From: Candidatus Sulfotelmatobacter sp.
GTDB taxonomy: Bacteria > Vulcanimicrobiota > Vulcanimicrobiia > Vulcanimicrobiales > Vulcanimicrobiaceae
Length of the DNA stretch: 64,000 bases
NCBI GenBank assembly: GCA_035504415.1
Contig: DATJRY010000007.1
Span: 124,001 to 188,000 of the forward strand
Direction: 5' to 3'
Below the pieces are notes generated by a model. That model saw only the letters and a list, made by a program, of their open reading frames with translations. It was not told the DNA's origin and searched no databases. The translations under genes were made by a program, and so were the position numbers. Below are positions 44,228 through 52,409 of this stretch, piece after piece; position 1 is the stretch's first letter, and each line of letters opens with the position of its first letter.

Positions 44228-45787
44228 GTGTCGTCGTCGTCCCCGGTGACCTTGCATCTCCACGCGACGGCAACGCAGCCGCTCGCGTCCGCCGCGGCGC
44301 GCGGCCTGGACGCGAAAAGCCCTGCCGGCGACGGCAGCGCGACGCCGCAGGGGACGTTCACGGCGCAGATCGCCGTGACGCTCTACGACGGCAACGGCGC
44401 GCCGCGCTCGCTCACCGAGGGGCCGGCACCGATCACCGGCGCCAAGCTGACGGGCGACGACGTGGCGATCCTCGAGGTCCAGGGTCTGAACGGCAGCAAC
44501 AGCGATCTCACCGTGACGCTGCGCGCCGACGACACCTACCTCGCGGTCGAGCACCGCGACGGCCAGACGATCACCTACGACAGCCGCAATGGTCCGGCCA
44601 GCTTGGCCCAGGTCCCCCTGGCGACGCTGGCCGGCCAGGTGGTGGGCCTGGCCGGCGCGGCCGGGTCGGACACGAAGCTGGCGAGCGCGGCTCCGGCGGC
44701 GCTGAGCCAGTTGGTCGCGCCGGGTGGCTCGATCGAGGGCTTGACCGTGACCGTCACCGATGCCAAGGGCGTCTCGCGCTACGTCGGCGGCGCGGACGGC
44801 GTCGTCTCTGCCCTACGCACCGGCGGCGACGTCGCGCTCGAGAGCGTGACCGTCGATGACGGGGTGACGACCGACTCGGTCCGGTTGCTCGACGGCAGCG
44901 GCACGACCACGGTCGACGGTGCGGCGCTCAACGGGACGGTGTTCACCTTCAGCCGCGACGCACAGGGGGAAGAGATCGCGCGGGTGACCAGCGACGGCGG
45001 CGCGCTCAGCGATGCGACGCCCGCGGCGGCGAGTGCGGTCGACGCGTTCGGTGACACGCTCACGATCGGCACCGGGGCACAGGGCGCCGTGAACATCGCG
45101 GTGCGCGACGGGTTCGGTAACAGCTTCACGTTCAGCGAGGGCGGTGCCGGGACGAGCGCGTCGCTGACCGCCGGCATCTCGGTCGGCGGCTCGACCAACA
45201 TCGCGAAGGCCGACGTGGTCGCCGACGAGTCGGCCACCTTGACGACCGGCAGCATCGCGAGCGCCGCGACCTCGCTCGAAGCGGACGGCACCTCGGCGAA
45301 GAACGACGGCACCCTGAACGTCGCGCTGGACGACACGGTGAGCTCGGCCCAGACGAGTTCCGCCGGCAACGAGCAGTCCAAGGCACCGCAACAGAACGCG
45401 ACAAGCACGCTGGCCTCGGCGCAGGTCGGCATCCACGCGACCGCGTCGGGAACGCTCGACGTCCTCGGCGCCGCGCAAGCGGGCGTGCTCGACGGCGCGC
45501 AGAGCGATACCGGAGACCTGCTCGAGGGGGGAGCCTCGCAAGAAGGCAAGGGCGCCGAAACGCTCGTCGACGGCGCGTCGCGCACGATCGTCGACGCGTC
45601 GATCGAAACGCAGGCCACGGACGTGCGAAACGCGGCGGAAGCCCCGAAGAACTCGGCGACCAGCGACTTCGGCGACGTGAGCGTCACCGCATTCGGTCAC
45701 ACGTCCTCGGCGCTCTCGGACGAAGAGATCGATCGCGAGGACGACGTGCTCTACACGACCTCGCAGCCCGACTCGCTGGTGCTGTGA
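44228..45787 (+). CDS. Low-complexity Ala/Ser/Thr/Asp-rich protein of unknown function
   Basis: 519 residues from GTG, chosen because GGGAGG lies at 44216-44221 with six bases spacing. There is no signal peptide and no membrane segment. The sequence is acidic and strand-rich in the first two-thirds (LTVTLRADDTYLAVEHRDGQ, DTLTIGTGAQGAVNIAVRDG) and disordered-looking near the end (EQSKAPQQNATSTLASAQ). Repeated short turns suggest a beta-helix or surface-type protein. No known domain is recognised; export by a signal-less route is only a possibility. Confidence 0.55.
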   Translation: MSSSSPVTLHLHATATQPLASAAARGLDAKSPAGDGSATPQGTFTAQIAVTLYDGNGAPRSLTEGPAPITGAKLTGDDVAILEVQGLNGSNSDLTVTLRADDTYLAVEHRDGQTITYDSRNGPASLAQVPLATLAGQVVGLAGAAGSDTKLASAAPAALSQLVAPGGSIEGLTVTVTDAKGVSRYVGGADGVVSALRTGGDVALESVTVDDGVTTDSVRLLDGSGTTTVDGAALNGTVFTFSRDAQGEEIARVTSDGGALSDATPAAASAVDAFGDTLTIGTGAQGAVNIAVRDGFGNSFTFSEGGAGTSASLTAGISVGGSTNIAKADVVADESATLTTGSIASAATSLEADGTSAKNDGTLNVALDDTVSSAQTSSAGNEQSKAPQQNATSTLASAQVGIHATASGTLDVLGAAQAGVLDGAQSDTGDLLEGGASQEGKGAETLVDGASRTIVDASIETQATDVRNAAEAPKNSATSDFGDVSVTAFGHTSSALSDEEIDREDDVLYTTSQPDSLVL

Positions 45788-45790
45788 GCG

Positions 45791-46141
45791 TCAGCCGCCG
45801 GCGCGCTTGACCCGCCGCGCGCGCTGCTCGAAGTACGCGACCACCGCGTCGCGGTGATCGCCCTGCAGCTCGACGACGCCGTTCTTGGCCGTGCCACCGG
45901 TGCCGCACAGGCGCTTGAGCTCCTTGCCGACGGTTGCCAGCTCGTTCGCGGCAAGGCCGTGCACGAGGGTGACGCTGCTGGCGCGGCGGCGTTCGCGCGC
46001 GACCCGCACGACGCCGTCGTCGGGAAGCGCCCGCCCGGCACCCGGCGCCGGCGCCGGAAGCCGGGGCGCGCTCGGGAGCGGCAGGCTGCCGTCGGTCGAG
46101 TAGACCAGGACGCGCTCGTCGCGCACGCGCTCGTCTTTCAT
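45791..46141 (-). CDS. yciH: YciH/SUI1-family translation initiation factor
   Basis: 116 residues. The C-terminal SUI1 (eIF1-like) domain is clear: VVRVARERR, SSVTLVHGLA, the ELKRLCGTGGTAKNGVVELQ core with GDHRDAVVAYF, and a final KRAGG. A Pro/Ala-rich N-terminal segment precedes it. E. coli YciH affects translation initiation fidelity under stress. Divergent from mtnB with 28 bases between the starts, so the promoters overlap. Confidence 0.93.
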   Translation of the reverse strand: MKDERVRDERVLVYSTDGSLPLPSAPRLPAPAPGAGRALPDDGVVRVARERRRASSVTLVHGLAANELATVGKELKRLCGTGGTAKNGVVELQGDHRDAVVAYFEQRARRVKRAGG

Positions 46142-46169
46142 CGCTGCTGCAACCGGCCAGGCATGGGCG

Positions 46170-46802
46170 GTGGTTCCGCCTGGGGTGATCACGGTGCTGC
46201 CGGCACCGCCGCCGGCGGTGGTCGAAGAGATCGCGGCGTTCGGGCGCTTCGCCGCCTCGCGCGGCTGGGTGCCCGCCACCGGCGGCAATTTTTCGTGCCG
46301 TCTGGACGCCTTCCACGCCGTCGTGACCCGCAGCGGGGTTGACAAAGGCACGATTCGCCGGATCGACGTCGCCACGCTGGCGCTCGACGAGCCGGTGCCG
46401 CCCGGCATGTCGGCGGAGACGCCGCTGCACTTGGCGCGCTATCGCCGCGACCTGCGGCTCGGCGCGATCTTCCACGTGCACTCGCTGGCGGCGACCGTGC
46501 TCTCCAAGCTCGACGCCGCGCGCGGGTTCGTGCGCACCGAGGGCTACGAGATGCACAAGGCGCTGGGGCTGCGCACGCACGAGAGCGTCGTCGACATCCC
46601 GGTGTTCGCCAACGACCAGGACACCGAGGCGCTGGCGGCACGGATCGAGTCGCAGCTCGGCGACGAACCCGCCGTCCCGGGCTATCTCCTGGCCGGTCAC
46701 GGCTTGTACGCGTGGGGCGCGGACGCCGCGCAGGCGCGCCGCCGCGTCGAGGGACTCGAGTTCCTGTTGGCCTGCCACCTCGAAGAACGGAGACTGCGAT
46801 GA
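46170..46802 (+). CDS. mtnB: Methylthioribulose-1-phosphate dehydratase
   Basis: 210 residues (GTG start; a second GTG five codons later is possible). A class II aldolase-like fold dehydrates methylthioribulose-1-phosphate in methionine salvage. Motifs: GWVPATGGNFSCR, SGVDKGTIRRIDVATLAL, AIFHVHSLAATVLSKL (zinc histidines), KALGLRTHESVVDIPVF and LLAGHGLYAWG (third zinc histidine). The stop overlaps mtnD (ATGA). Confidence 0.95.
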   Translation: MVPPGVITVLPAPPPAVVEEIAAFGRFAASRGWVPATGGNFSCRLDAFHAVVTRSGVDKGTIRRIDVATLALDEPVPPGMSAETPLHLARYRRDLRLGAIFHVHSLAATVLSKLDAARGFVRTEGYEMHKALGLRTHESVVDIPVFANDQDTEALAARIESQLGDEPAVPGYLLAGHGLYAWGADAAQARRRVEGLEFLLACHLEERRLR

Positions 46803-47356
46803 ACGCCGTGTTGACCTCGACCTTGCGCGTCTACGACGACGCCGACCCCGCGCGCATGCTGCTCGACACGACCGACCGTGCCGAGATCACCCGGACGCTC
46901 AACGGCGTCGGCGTGCGTTTCGAGCGCTGGGCGGCCGACGCGGCGATCGCGTCGGACGCGACGCCGGCGGACGTGCTGGCGGCGTACGCGGACGACGTCG
47001 CACGCTTGCGCGCGGAGTGCGGGTACGAGGCAGCCGACGTGATCCGGCTGGCGAAGGGGGCGCCGAACACCGCGCCCATGCGCGAGAAGTTCCTCGACGA
47101 GCACACCCACAGCGAGGACGAAGTCCGCTTCTTCGTCGAGGGCAGCGGCGCGTTCTACTTGCGCATCGGCGGTCGCGTGCACCAGATGATCTGCACCCGC
47201 GGCGATCTGATCTCGGTCCCCGCCGGGACGACGCACTGGTTCGACATGGGCCCCGATCCGGAGTTCACCGCGATCCGGCTGTTCACCGACGCGTCCGGGT
47301 GGGTCGCGCAGTTCACCGGCGACCCCATCGCCCGGCGCTTCCCGCTCTACGAGTAA
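46799..47356 (+). CDS. mtnD: Acireductone dioxygenase
   Basis: 185 residues, cupin fold. It oxidises acireductone to the 2-keto precursor of methionine with Fe, or by an off-pathway route with Ni. The metal ligands are visible: HTHSEDEVRFFVEG (H-x-H-x4-E) and TTHWFDMG (last His). Length matches the family. It lies between mtnB and mtnC with a four-base overlap and a one-base gap. Confidence 0.97.
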   Translation: MNAVLTSTLRVYDDADPARMLLDTTDRAEITRTLNGVGVRFERWAADAAIASDATPADVLAAYADDVARLRAECGYEAADVIRLAKGAPNTAPMREKFLDEHTHSEDEVRFFVEGSGAFYLRIGGRVHQMICTRGDLISVPAGTTHWFDMGPDPEFTAIRLFTDASGWVAQFTGDPIARRFPLYE

Positions 47357-47357
47357 C

Positions 47358-48077
47358 GTGCCGGTCGCGCTGACCGCGCGCGCGGTACTGACCGACATCG
47401 AGGGGACCACCAGCACGATCGCCTTCGTGCACGAGGTCCTCTTTCCGTACGCCGACGCGCGGCTGGACGCGTTCGTCGCCGCCCATCGTGAAGAGCCCGA
47501 CGTCGCCGCGGCGATGCGCGACGCGGCCCGTGAGGCCGATGAGGAGCCCGACGTCGACGATGCGACCGTGCTGGCGTACTTGCACCGGTGGATCGCCGAA
47601 GACCGCAAGTCCACCGCGCTCAAGGCGCTGCAAGGGCTGATCTGGGCCCAGGGCTACCGCCGCAACGAGATCCCCGCGCACGTCTATCCCGACGCGGTCG
47701 CCGGGCTGCGCCGCTGGCATGCGGCGGGACTGCGCTTGTACGTGTACTCGTCGGGGTCGATCGCGGCACAGCGCACGCTGTTCGGCCACACGCCGGCCGG
47801 CGATCTGCGCTCGCTCTTCAGCGGCAACTTCGACACGACGAGCGGCCCCAAACGCGAGGCGGCGTCCTACGCGACGATCGCGCGCGCGATCGGGCTGCCG
47901 GCGGGTGAGATCGTGTTCCTGAGCGACGTCGACGCCGAGCTCGACGCCGCGCGCGGCGCCGGGATGCAGACGGTGCGGCTGCTGCGCCCGGCCGACACGC
48001 CGCCGGGTGCGACCACGACGCACCCGGCAGCGAGCAGCTTCGAGGAGATCGAGATCAGAAGCCGGTCTGGCGGCTGA
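47358..48077 (+). CDS. mtnC: Enolase-phosphatase E1
   Basis: 239 residues from GTG, HAD superfamily. It makes acireductone from the diketo-methylthiopentyl phosphate. Motifs: VLTDIEGTTSTIAFVHEVLFPYA with the HAD aspartate (D13; DIEG in place of DxDG), VYSSGSIAAQRTLF, FDTTSGPKREAASY and FLSDVDAELDAARGAGM. This completes mtnB-D-C; the upstream isomerase and kinase or phosphorylase are not in the window. The 3' end overlaps the convergent TonB receptor by 23 bases. Confidence 0.95.
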   Translation: MPVALTARAVLTDIEGTTSTIAFVHEVLFPYADARLDAFVAAHREEPDVAAAMRDAAREADEEPDVDDATVLAYLHRWIAEDRKSTALKALQGLIWAQGYRRNEIPAHVYPDAVAGLRRWHAAGLRLYVYSSGSIAAQRTLFGHTPAGDLRSLFSGNFDTTSGPKREAASYATIARAIGLPAGEIVFLSDVDAELDAARGAGMQTVRLLRPADTPPGATTTHPAASSFEEIEIRSRSGG

Positions 48078-50739
48078 GCTCGAGGTAGACCGTGCGCGGC
48101 TGGACGTACTCGAGGTTGGTCGGCCCGACACCGCCGCCCAGCGCCTCGGACGTGTAACCGCCGTAGTAGATGCCGCCGACCTGGTTGCCGTCCTTGTCGA
48201 ACAGGTTGCGCGCGCCCAGGGTGATGTCGAACGCTCGCGTCGGGAACTTGAGCGCGGCGTCGAACTCGGTGAAGCCCGGCTGACCGAAGGCGTTGTTCGC
48301 CCCGTAGGTCGTGCTGCTGAAGCGAACCGAGCTGCCGCTGGGGAACGTGTAGAAGAGATCGCCGCGCATCTTGCTGTCGGGATAGCCCGGCAGCTGGACG
48401 CCGTCGGCCGGCAGCTCGAAGAACAGCGTTCCCGACTTCGAGGGGACTTGGTTGTAGGAGTAGTCGCGCAGCAGATCGACCATCGCGCGGTAGCCGAAGC
48501 CGACGCGCGGTTGATGCACCAGCGAGAGCTCGACGCCCGCTTGGCGGCCGTCGCCTTGCGAAGAGTTGATCGTTTCCGACGAATACGGCTTGCCGTCGAA
48601 CGTGCCGGAGACCGGTTCGACGATCTGTGCGTAGCGGTTGTAGATCGTCGAGTCGTAGAGGTCGAGCGATACCAGACTGTCGCGACCGTACTTGTAGTCG
48701 CCGCCGATGTCCCAGCCGGTCGACGTCTCGGGGTTGAAGGTCGTCGTCGGGACGATGAGTGAGCCGCCGGTGATCTTCTCGGTCGTGCCGGTGACCAGTC
48801 CGTAGTAGGGAGCGACGTAGGCGCTCCCCCACGACGCGCGCACGCTCGTGTTCGCGTTCGGCCGGAACGTCAAGCCGGCACGGGGATCGAACCGCGAACC
48901 GACGTAGCTCGTGTTCGAGAAATAGGCGCCGGCGTCGAGCTGCAGGTCCGGCAGCAGCTGGAACGAGCCGCGCACGCTCTCGGACGTGCTCGCGACCGTG
49001 AAGTACGTGTCGGTGCCGGACTCGAGCGTATAGTAGTCGCTCGGGGTCGTGTCGTAGGGCCAATACCCGACGGCGTAGACGCCGTTGATGAACAGCGACT
49101 TGTCGACGTGGCGGTCGAAACCGACCGTGATGGTGTTCGCCCCGATCGGCAGCGTGTACTGCGCGTCGAAGCCGTGCAGCGTGTCGGTCGTCGGCTCGAT
49201 GTACGGCTCGCCCGGGTAGCCGTTGTCGTCGTAGCTGCTGGCCTTGCCGGGGAGCGGCGGCGTGTCGGTGACGACCCACTGGCAGGTCGGCGTGTAGCAG
49301 GGCGAGATCGCGTAGGGCGCCTCGTTCTGCGTGACGGTGCGCGAGACGCTGCCGGCGTAGTACCGCGCCAGCAGCGAGCCCGGCCCGATCACCGTGCGGA
49401 ACTCACCCGTGTAGAGCGGCTCGTTGTCGAACTCGTACGTGTTCGGGTACGCCGCGTAGTAGTTGATCAGCTGGTGCGTGCCCACGTAGCCCAGGAACGG
49501 GTTTGCCGTGTAGTTGTAGTTGCCGGCCGTGCCGCCCGCCGGGCAGGTCGCGCTCGGCGTGGCGCCGGTGTAGATGCACGGCACGATGAGGGCGTTGATG
49601 CTGCCCTCGTTGTTGCCGGTCTCGTCGAGCCACGTCTGGGTCGAGTAGCTGCTGAACTGCATCGACGTCACCGGCGAGAAGCTGTACGAGAGCTTGACGA
49701 GCTGCGAGTCGCTGCTGAAGTCGGATGTGGCGGGGTAGCGGAAGTTGAGCACGCCGTCGTACGACGCGCCCGGTCCGAACACGTCGCGGGGATTCGGGTA
49801 GACCGGAATGCCGACCGGGTTGTAGTAGTTGTCGGCGCCCCACAGGTACTGCGGGGTCAAGAAGCCGGGCGTGGTCTCGCGCGCGGCGCCGACCAGGAAC
49901 CCGACCTTGCCGATCGTGTCGGAGAAGCGCAACGCGTACGTGAAGGTGTCGAACGAGTCGTAGCCGGTCTGGAACGCGCTGGTCGGCTTCGCCGTGATCG
50001 GCGCGGTACGGAAGTTCAGCGTGCCGCCGACCGCGTCTTCGACCGTGTTCGTCATGCTGCCGGGACCTTCGCTGACCTCGATGTTGCTGATCAGGAGCGA
50101 GTTGATGAACGCGGTGTTGAAGCCGAAGGTACCATTGCCGGCGGTGTTGACGGGGTGGCCGTCGATGAGGATCTGTGATTCGTAGGGCTCCGCGCCGCGG
50201 AGCGAGATCGACGCGTTCGAGCCGGGCTCGTTCGAGCCACCGCCGACGCGCAGGATCTCGACGCCGGGGATCTGGTCGAGCACGTTGACGACCTGGTCCT
50301 GACCTTGGTTGAGCAGTGCGCTCGCGTTGACGCTCTGCTGCAGCACGGGCGCGCTGCTGACCGCCGTCGCGCTGGTCGAGGTGTGCCCGATCGTGGTCAG
50401 CGACGCGTTCGCGAGCGACGTCTTGAGCGAGACCGTTTGACCCGGGACGATGGCGATGTTGTCTTGGCGGGTCGACTGAAAGCCGCTCGCGGAGATGGTG
50501 ACGCTGTAGATGCCGGGCGGGACGCTGACGGAATACGTGCCGTCCGGCTTGGTGACGGCCTCCGTCGAGACGGGGCCGCTCAGGCGGATGCGGGCGTTGC
50601 CGAGTGCCTGTCCGGCGCCGTCGGTCACGGTTCCGCTGATGCTGCCAGCGCTCTGGGCCAGCACGGCGGTCGGTGCGACGCACGTCGAAACGAACCCGGT
50701 TGCGACGAACGTCGCAAAAAGAAACGCTCGGGTCTTCAA
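48055..50739 (-). CDS. TonB-dependent receptor with carboxypeptidase-regulatory-like domain
   Basis: 894 residues from TTG (GAGGAAC eight bases upstream). After a signal peptide (cleavage near AVLA-QSAG) comes a carboxypeptidase-regulatory-like domain (~30-105: ISGTVTDGAGQALGNARIRL, GTYSVSVPPGIYSVTIS). A plug domain follows (~130-245: VVNVLDQIPGVEILRVGGG, SISLRGAEPYESQILIDGHP), then a beta-barrel ending in RTVYLELSRQTGF with a terminal Phe. Typical for uptake of large or metal-bound nutrients. It converges on the mtn operon; no ligand is evident. Confidence 0.93.
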   Translation of the reverse strand: MKTRAFLFATFVATGFVSTCVAPTAVLAQSAGSISGTVTDGAGQALGNARIRLSGPVSTEAVTKPDGTYSVSVPPGIYSVTISASGFQSTRQDNIAIVPGQTVSLKTSLANASLTTIGHTSTSATAVSSAPVLQQSVNASALLNQGQDQVVNVLDQIPGVEILRVGGGSNEPGSNASISLRGAEPYESQILIDGHPVNTAGNGTFGFNTAFINSLLISNIEVSEGPGSMTNTVEDAVGGTLNFRTAPITAKPTSAFQTGYDSFDTFTYALRFSDTIGKVGFLVGAARETTPGFLTPQYLWGADNYYNPVGIPVYPNPRDVFGPGASYDGVLNFRYPATSDFSSDSQLVKLSYSFSPVTSMQFSSYSTQTWLDETGNNEGSINALIVPCIYTGATPSATCPAGGTAGNYNYTANPFLGYVGTHQLINYYAAYPNTYEFDNEPLYTGEFRTVIGPGSLLARYYAGSVSRTVTQNEAPYAISPCYTPTCQWVVTDTPPLPGKASSYDDNGYPGEPYIEPTTDTLHGFDAQYTLPIGANTITVGFDRHVDKSLFINGVYAVGYWPYDTTPSDYYTLESGTDTYFTVASTSESVRGSFQLLPDLQLDAGAYFSNTSYVGSRFDPRAGLTFRPNANTSVRASWGSAYVAPYYGLVTGTTEKITGGSLIVPTTTFNPETSTGWDIGGDYKYGRDSLVSLDLYDSTIYNRYAQIVEPVSGTFDGKPYSSETINSSQGDGRQAGVELSLVHQPRVGFGYRAMVDLLRDYSYNQVPSKSGTLFFELPADGVQLPGYPDSKMRGDLFYTFPSGSSVRFSSTTYGANNAFGQPGFTEFDAALKFPTRAFDITLGARNLFDKDGNQVGGIYYGGYTSEALGGGVGPTNLEYVQPRTVYLELSRQTGF

Positions 50740-50874
50740 AAGTCAGTTCCTCGGGAGAGGGGGAACAGATGCAGTCGGGTGACCGATCTGCGAACCTTAA
50801 TCTCCCAGAGCAACATTAACGTTGTGCAAAATCTGTGAGCATCGGCCTCGACTTGGCACGAATGGCGAATGCGT

Positions 50875-52098
50875 TCAGCGCCGTTCCGAGCGTACGACCC
50901 GCGAGCACGCGAAGATCACGGTCGTCACCAGGTAGCCGTAGGCGGAGATCCCGACCGTCGCGCGCACGCCGATGTGATCCGAGAGCCAGCCGCCGAGCAG
51001 CGACGCCGGCAAGATGCCGCCGAGCACCAAGAAGCGCGCGACGCCGAAGACGCGCCCGACCAGCTCCTCGGGGATGACGCGCATGCGCCACGACACCATC
51101 GCGGTGACGTAATAGCCGGCGCAGACGCTGGAGAACGTCACCCCGGCGACGACCACCGGCAGCGCGTGCGTGAAGGGCAGCGGCAGCCAGCCCAGGCCGT
51201 CGCCGAGGTTCGCGACGACCAGGCCGAGCCCGACCGGCCAGTGCGTGCGGCCGGCGATCAACGCGCCCAGCGCCGCGCCCGCCGAGAAGCAGCCGAAGAT
51301 GATGCCGACGACGTGATCGCCGGTCTCGAAGGCGCGCTTGAGATACGGGATCAGCGACACGAAGCCGATCGTGCCGACCGTGTTCGCCGCCAGGCTGAAG
51401 AAGGACAGCCGCAGCATCGTCGGGTCGGAGCAGAGAAACCGCCAGCCGGCGGCGACGTCGGCCGCGATCTCGCGCAGCTGCGGCAAGCCGCGCGGCGTGT
51501 CCGGGCCGAAGGTGCGTACCGATGCGACCGCGGCTTGCGAGGCCAGATAGGTGAGCGCGTTGGTGATGAGCAGCGGCAACGGTCCGACCACACCGAGCAG
51601 CGCGCCGCCGAGCGGCGGCGCGATCAGGTTGACGGTCTGCTCGGTCGCGCCCATCGCCGCGACCGCCGCTTTGGCGCGATCCTTGCCCAGCAGATACGGA
51701 ATCGACGGCGCTTGCGAGCCTAGGAAGATCGAACCGCCGATGGCCAGCACGAACACGCCGCCGTAGATGAGCGGAATGCTCAGCCGGCCGGTGAGGAACG
51801 CGACGCAGAAGCCGGCCATGACCACGAAGCGCAGCGCGTCGCAGGCGATCATCAGCCGGCGGCGGTCGACCCGGTCGGCGAGCGACCCGGCGAGCAAGCT
51901 GACGACCGCGTACGGCAGCAGCTCGAGCCCCCAGGTCGCACCGACTGCGACGGCCGAGCCGGTCAGCCGGAAGACCAGCAGCGGAATGGCGATCGTGCGC
52001 AGGCCGTCGCCCAGATAGCTGAGCGCTTGGCCGGCGTAGAAGCGGGCGAACGCCGATGATCGAAAGACGCTCGCCGGGCGAGCGGAGACGGTGTCCAT
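50875..52098 (-). CDS. Major facilitator superfamily transporter (MFS exporter type)
   Basis: 407 residues from the ATG at 52098; a GTG at 52140 would add 14 polar residues. Twelve transmembrane helices are visible. The N-terminal FYAGQALSYLGDGLRTIAIPLLVF and the loop GSLADRVDRRRLMIACDALRF are typical of the MFS_3/enterobactin-exporter-like branch. Substrate unknown; drug or siderophore export is common in this branch. It lies downstream of nothing on its strand and ends 135 bases before the TonB receptor start. Confidence 0.88.
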   Translation of the reverse strand: MDTVSARPASVFRSSAFARFYAGQALSYLGDGLRTIAIPLLVFRLTGSAVAVGATWGLELLPYAVVSLLAGSLADRVDRRRLMIACDALRFVVMAGFCVAFLTGRLSIPLIYGGVFVLAIGGSIFLGSQAPSIPYLLGKDRAKAAVAAMGATEQTVNLIAPPLGGALLGVVGPLPLLITNALTYLASQAAVASVRTFGPDTPRGLPQLREIAADVAAGWRFLCSDPTMLRLSFFSLAANTVGTIGFVSLIPYLKRAFETGDHVVGIIFGCFSAGAALGALIAGRTHWPVGLGLVVANLGDGLGWLPLPFTHALPVVVAGVTFSSVCAGYYVTAMVSWRMRVIPEELVGRVFGVARFLVLGGILPASLLGGWLSDHIGVRATVGISAYGYLVTTVIFACSRVVRSERR

Positions 52099-52274
52099 AC
52101 GAGGTTCCCAGGTCGTGCGAGGAAGGAAGGTTTGGTGCACGAACCCCGCGGCGCCAACGGCCGGCGGGGGAACCTGTTAAAGCATGGTAGGCTCGGTCTA
52201 CCGCGCGGGCTTCACGGAATCCTGGCCGACGGGAGCGGGAACGCGTTCACCGTCCGCGAATCGGGGTCGGTCGG

Positions 52275-52350
52275 TCCCGGATAGCTCAGTTGGTAGAGCA
52301 GCTGACTGTTAATCAGCGGGTCGTTGGTTCGAGTCCAACTCCGGGAGCCA
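52275..52350 (+). tRNA. tRNA-Asn (GTT anticodon)
   Basis: 76 bases including the encoded CCA. The acceptor TCCCGGA pairs with TCCGGGA, followed by G discriminator and CCA. The D-arm contains AGCTCAGTTGGTAGAGC; the anticodon arm is CTGAC-TGTTAAT-CAG with anticodon GTT; the T-arm contains GGTTCGAGTCC. All arms are complete. Confidence 0.98.
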
Positions 52351-52354
52351 TGCA

Positions 52355-52390
52355 GAAGCCCGTCCGATCGAGAACGATCGGGTGGGCTTC
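52355..52390 (+). terminator. Intrinsic terminator after tRNA-Asn
   Basis: GAAGCCC-GT-CCGATCG (52355-52370) pairs over 16 bp (two G-U pairs) with CGATCGG-GT-GGGCTTC (52375-52390) around an AGAA loop, then GTTCTT. It starts five bases after the tRNA end. Confidence 0.85.
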
Positions 52391-52409
52391 GTTCTTATCG
52401 CGGTGTGTT

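Noticed and set aside
50740-50874. Palindromic operator around AACGTT upstream of the second TonB receptor
   Set aside because: Only a 6-bp palindrome with poor flanking symmetry; too weak to report as a site.
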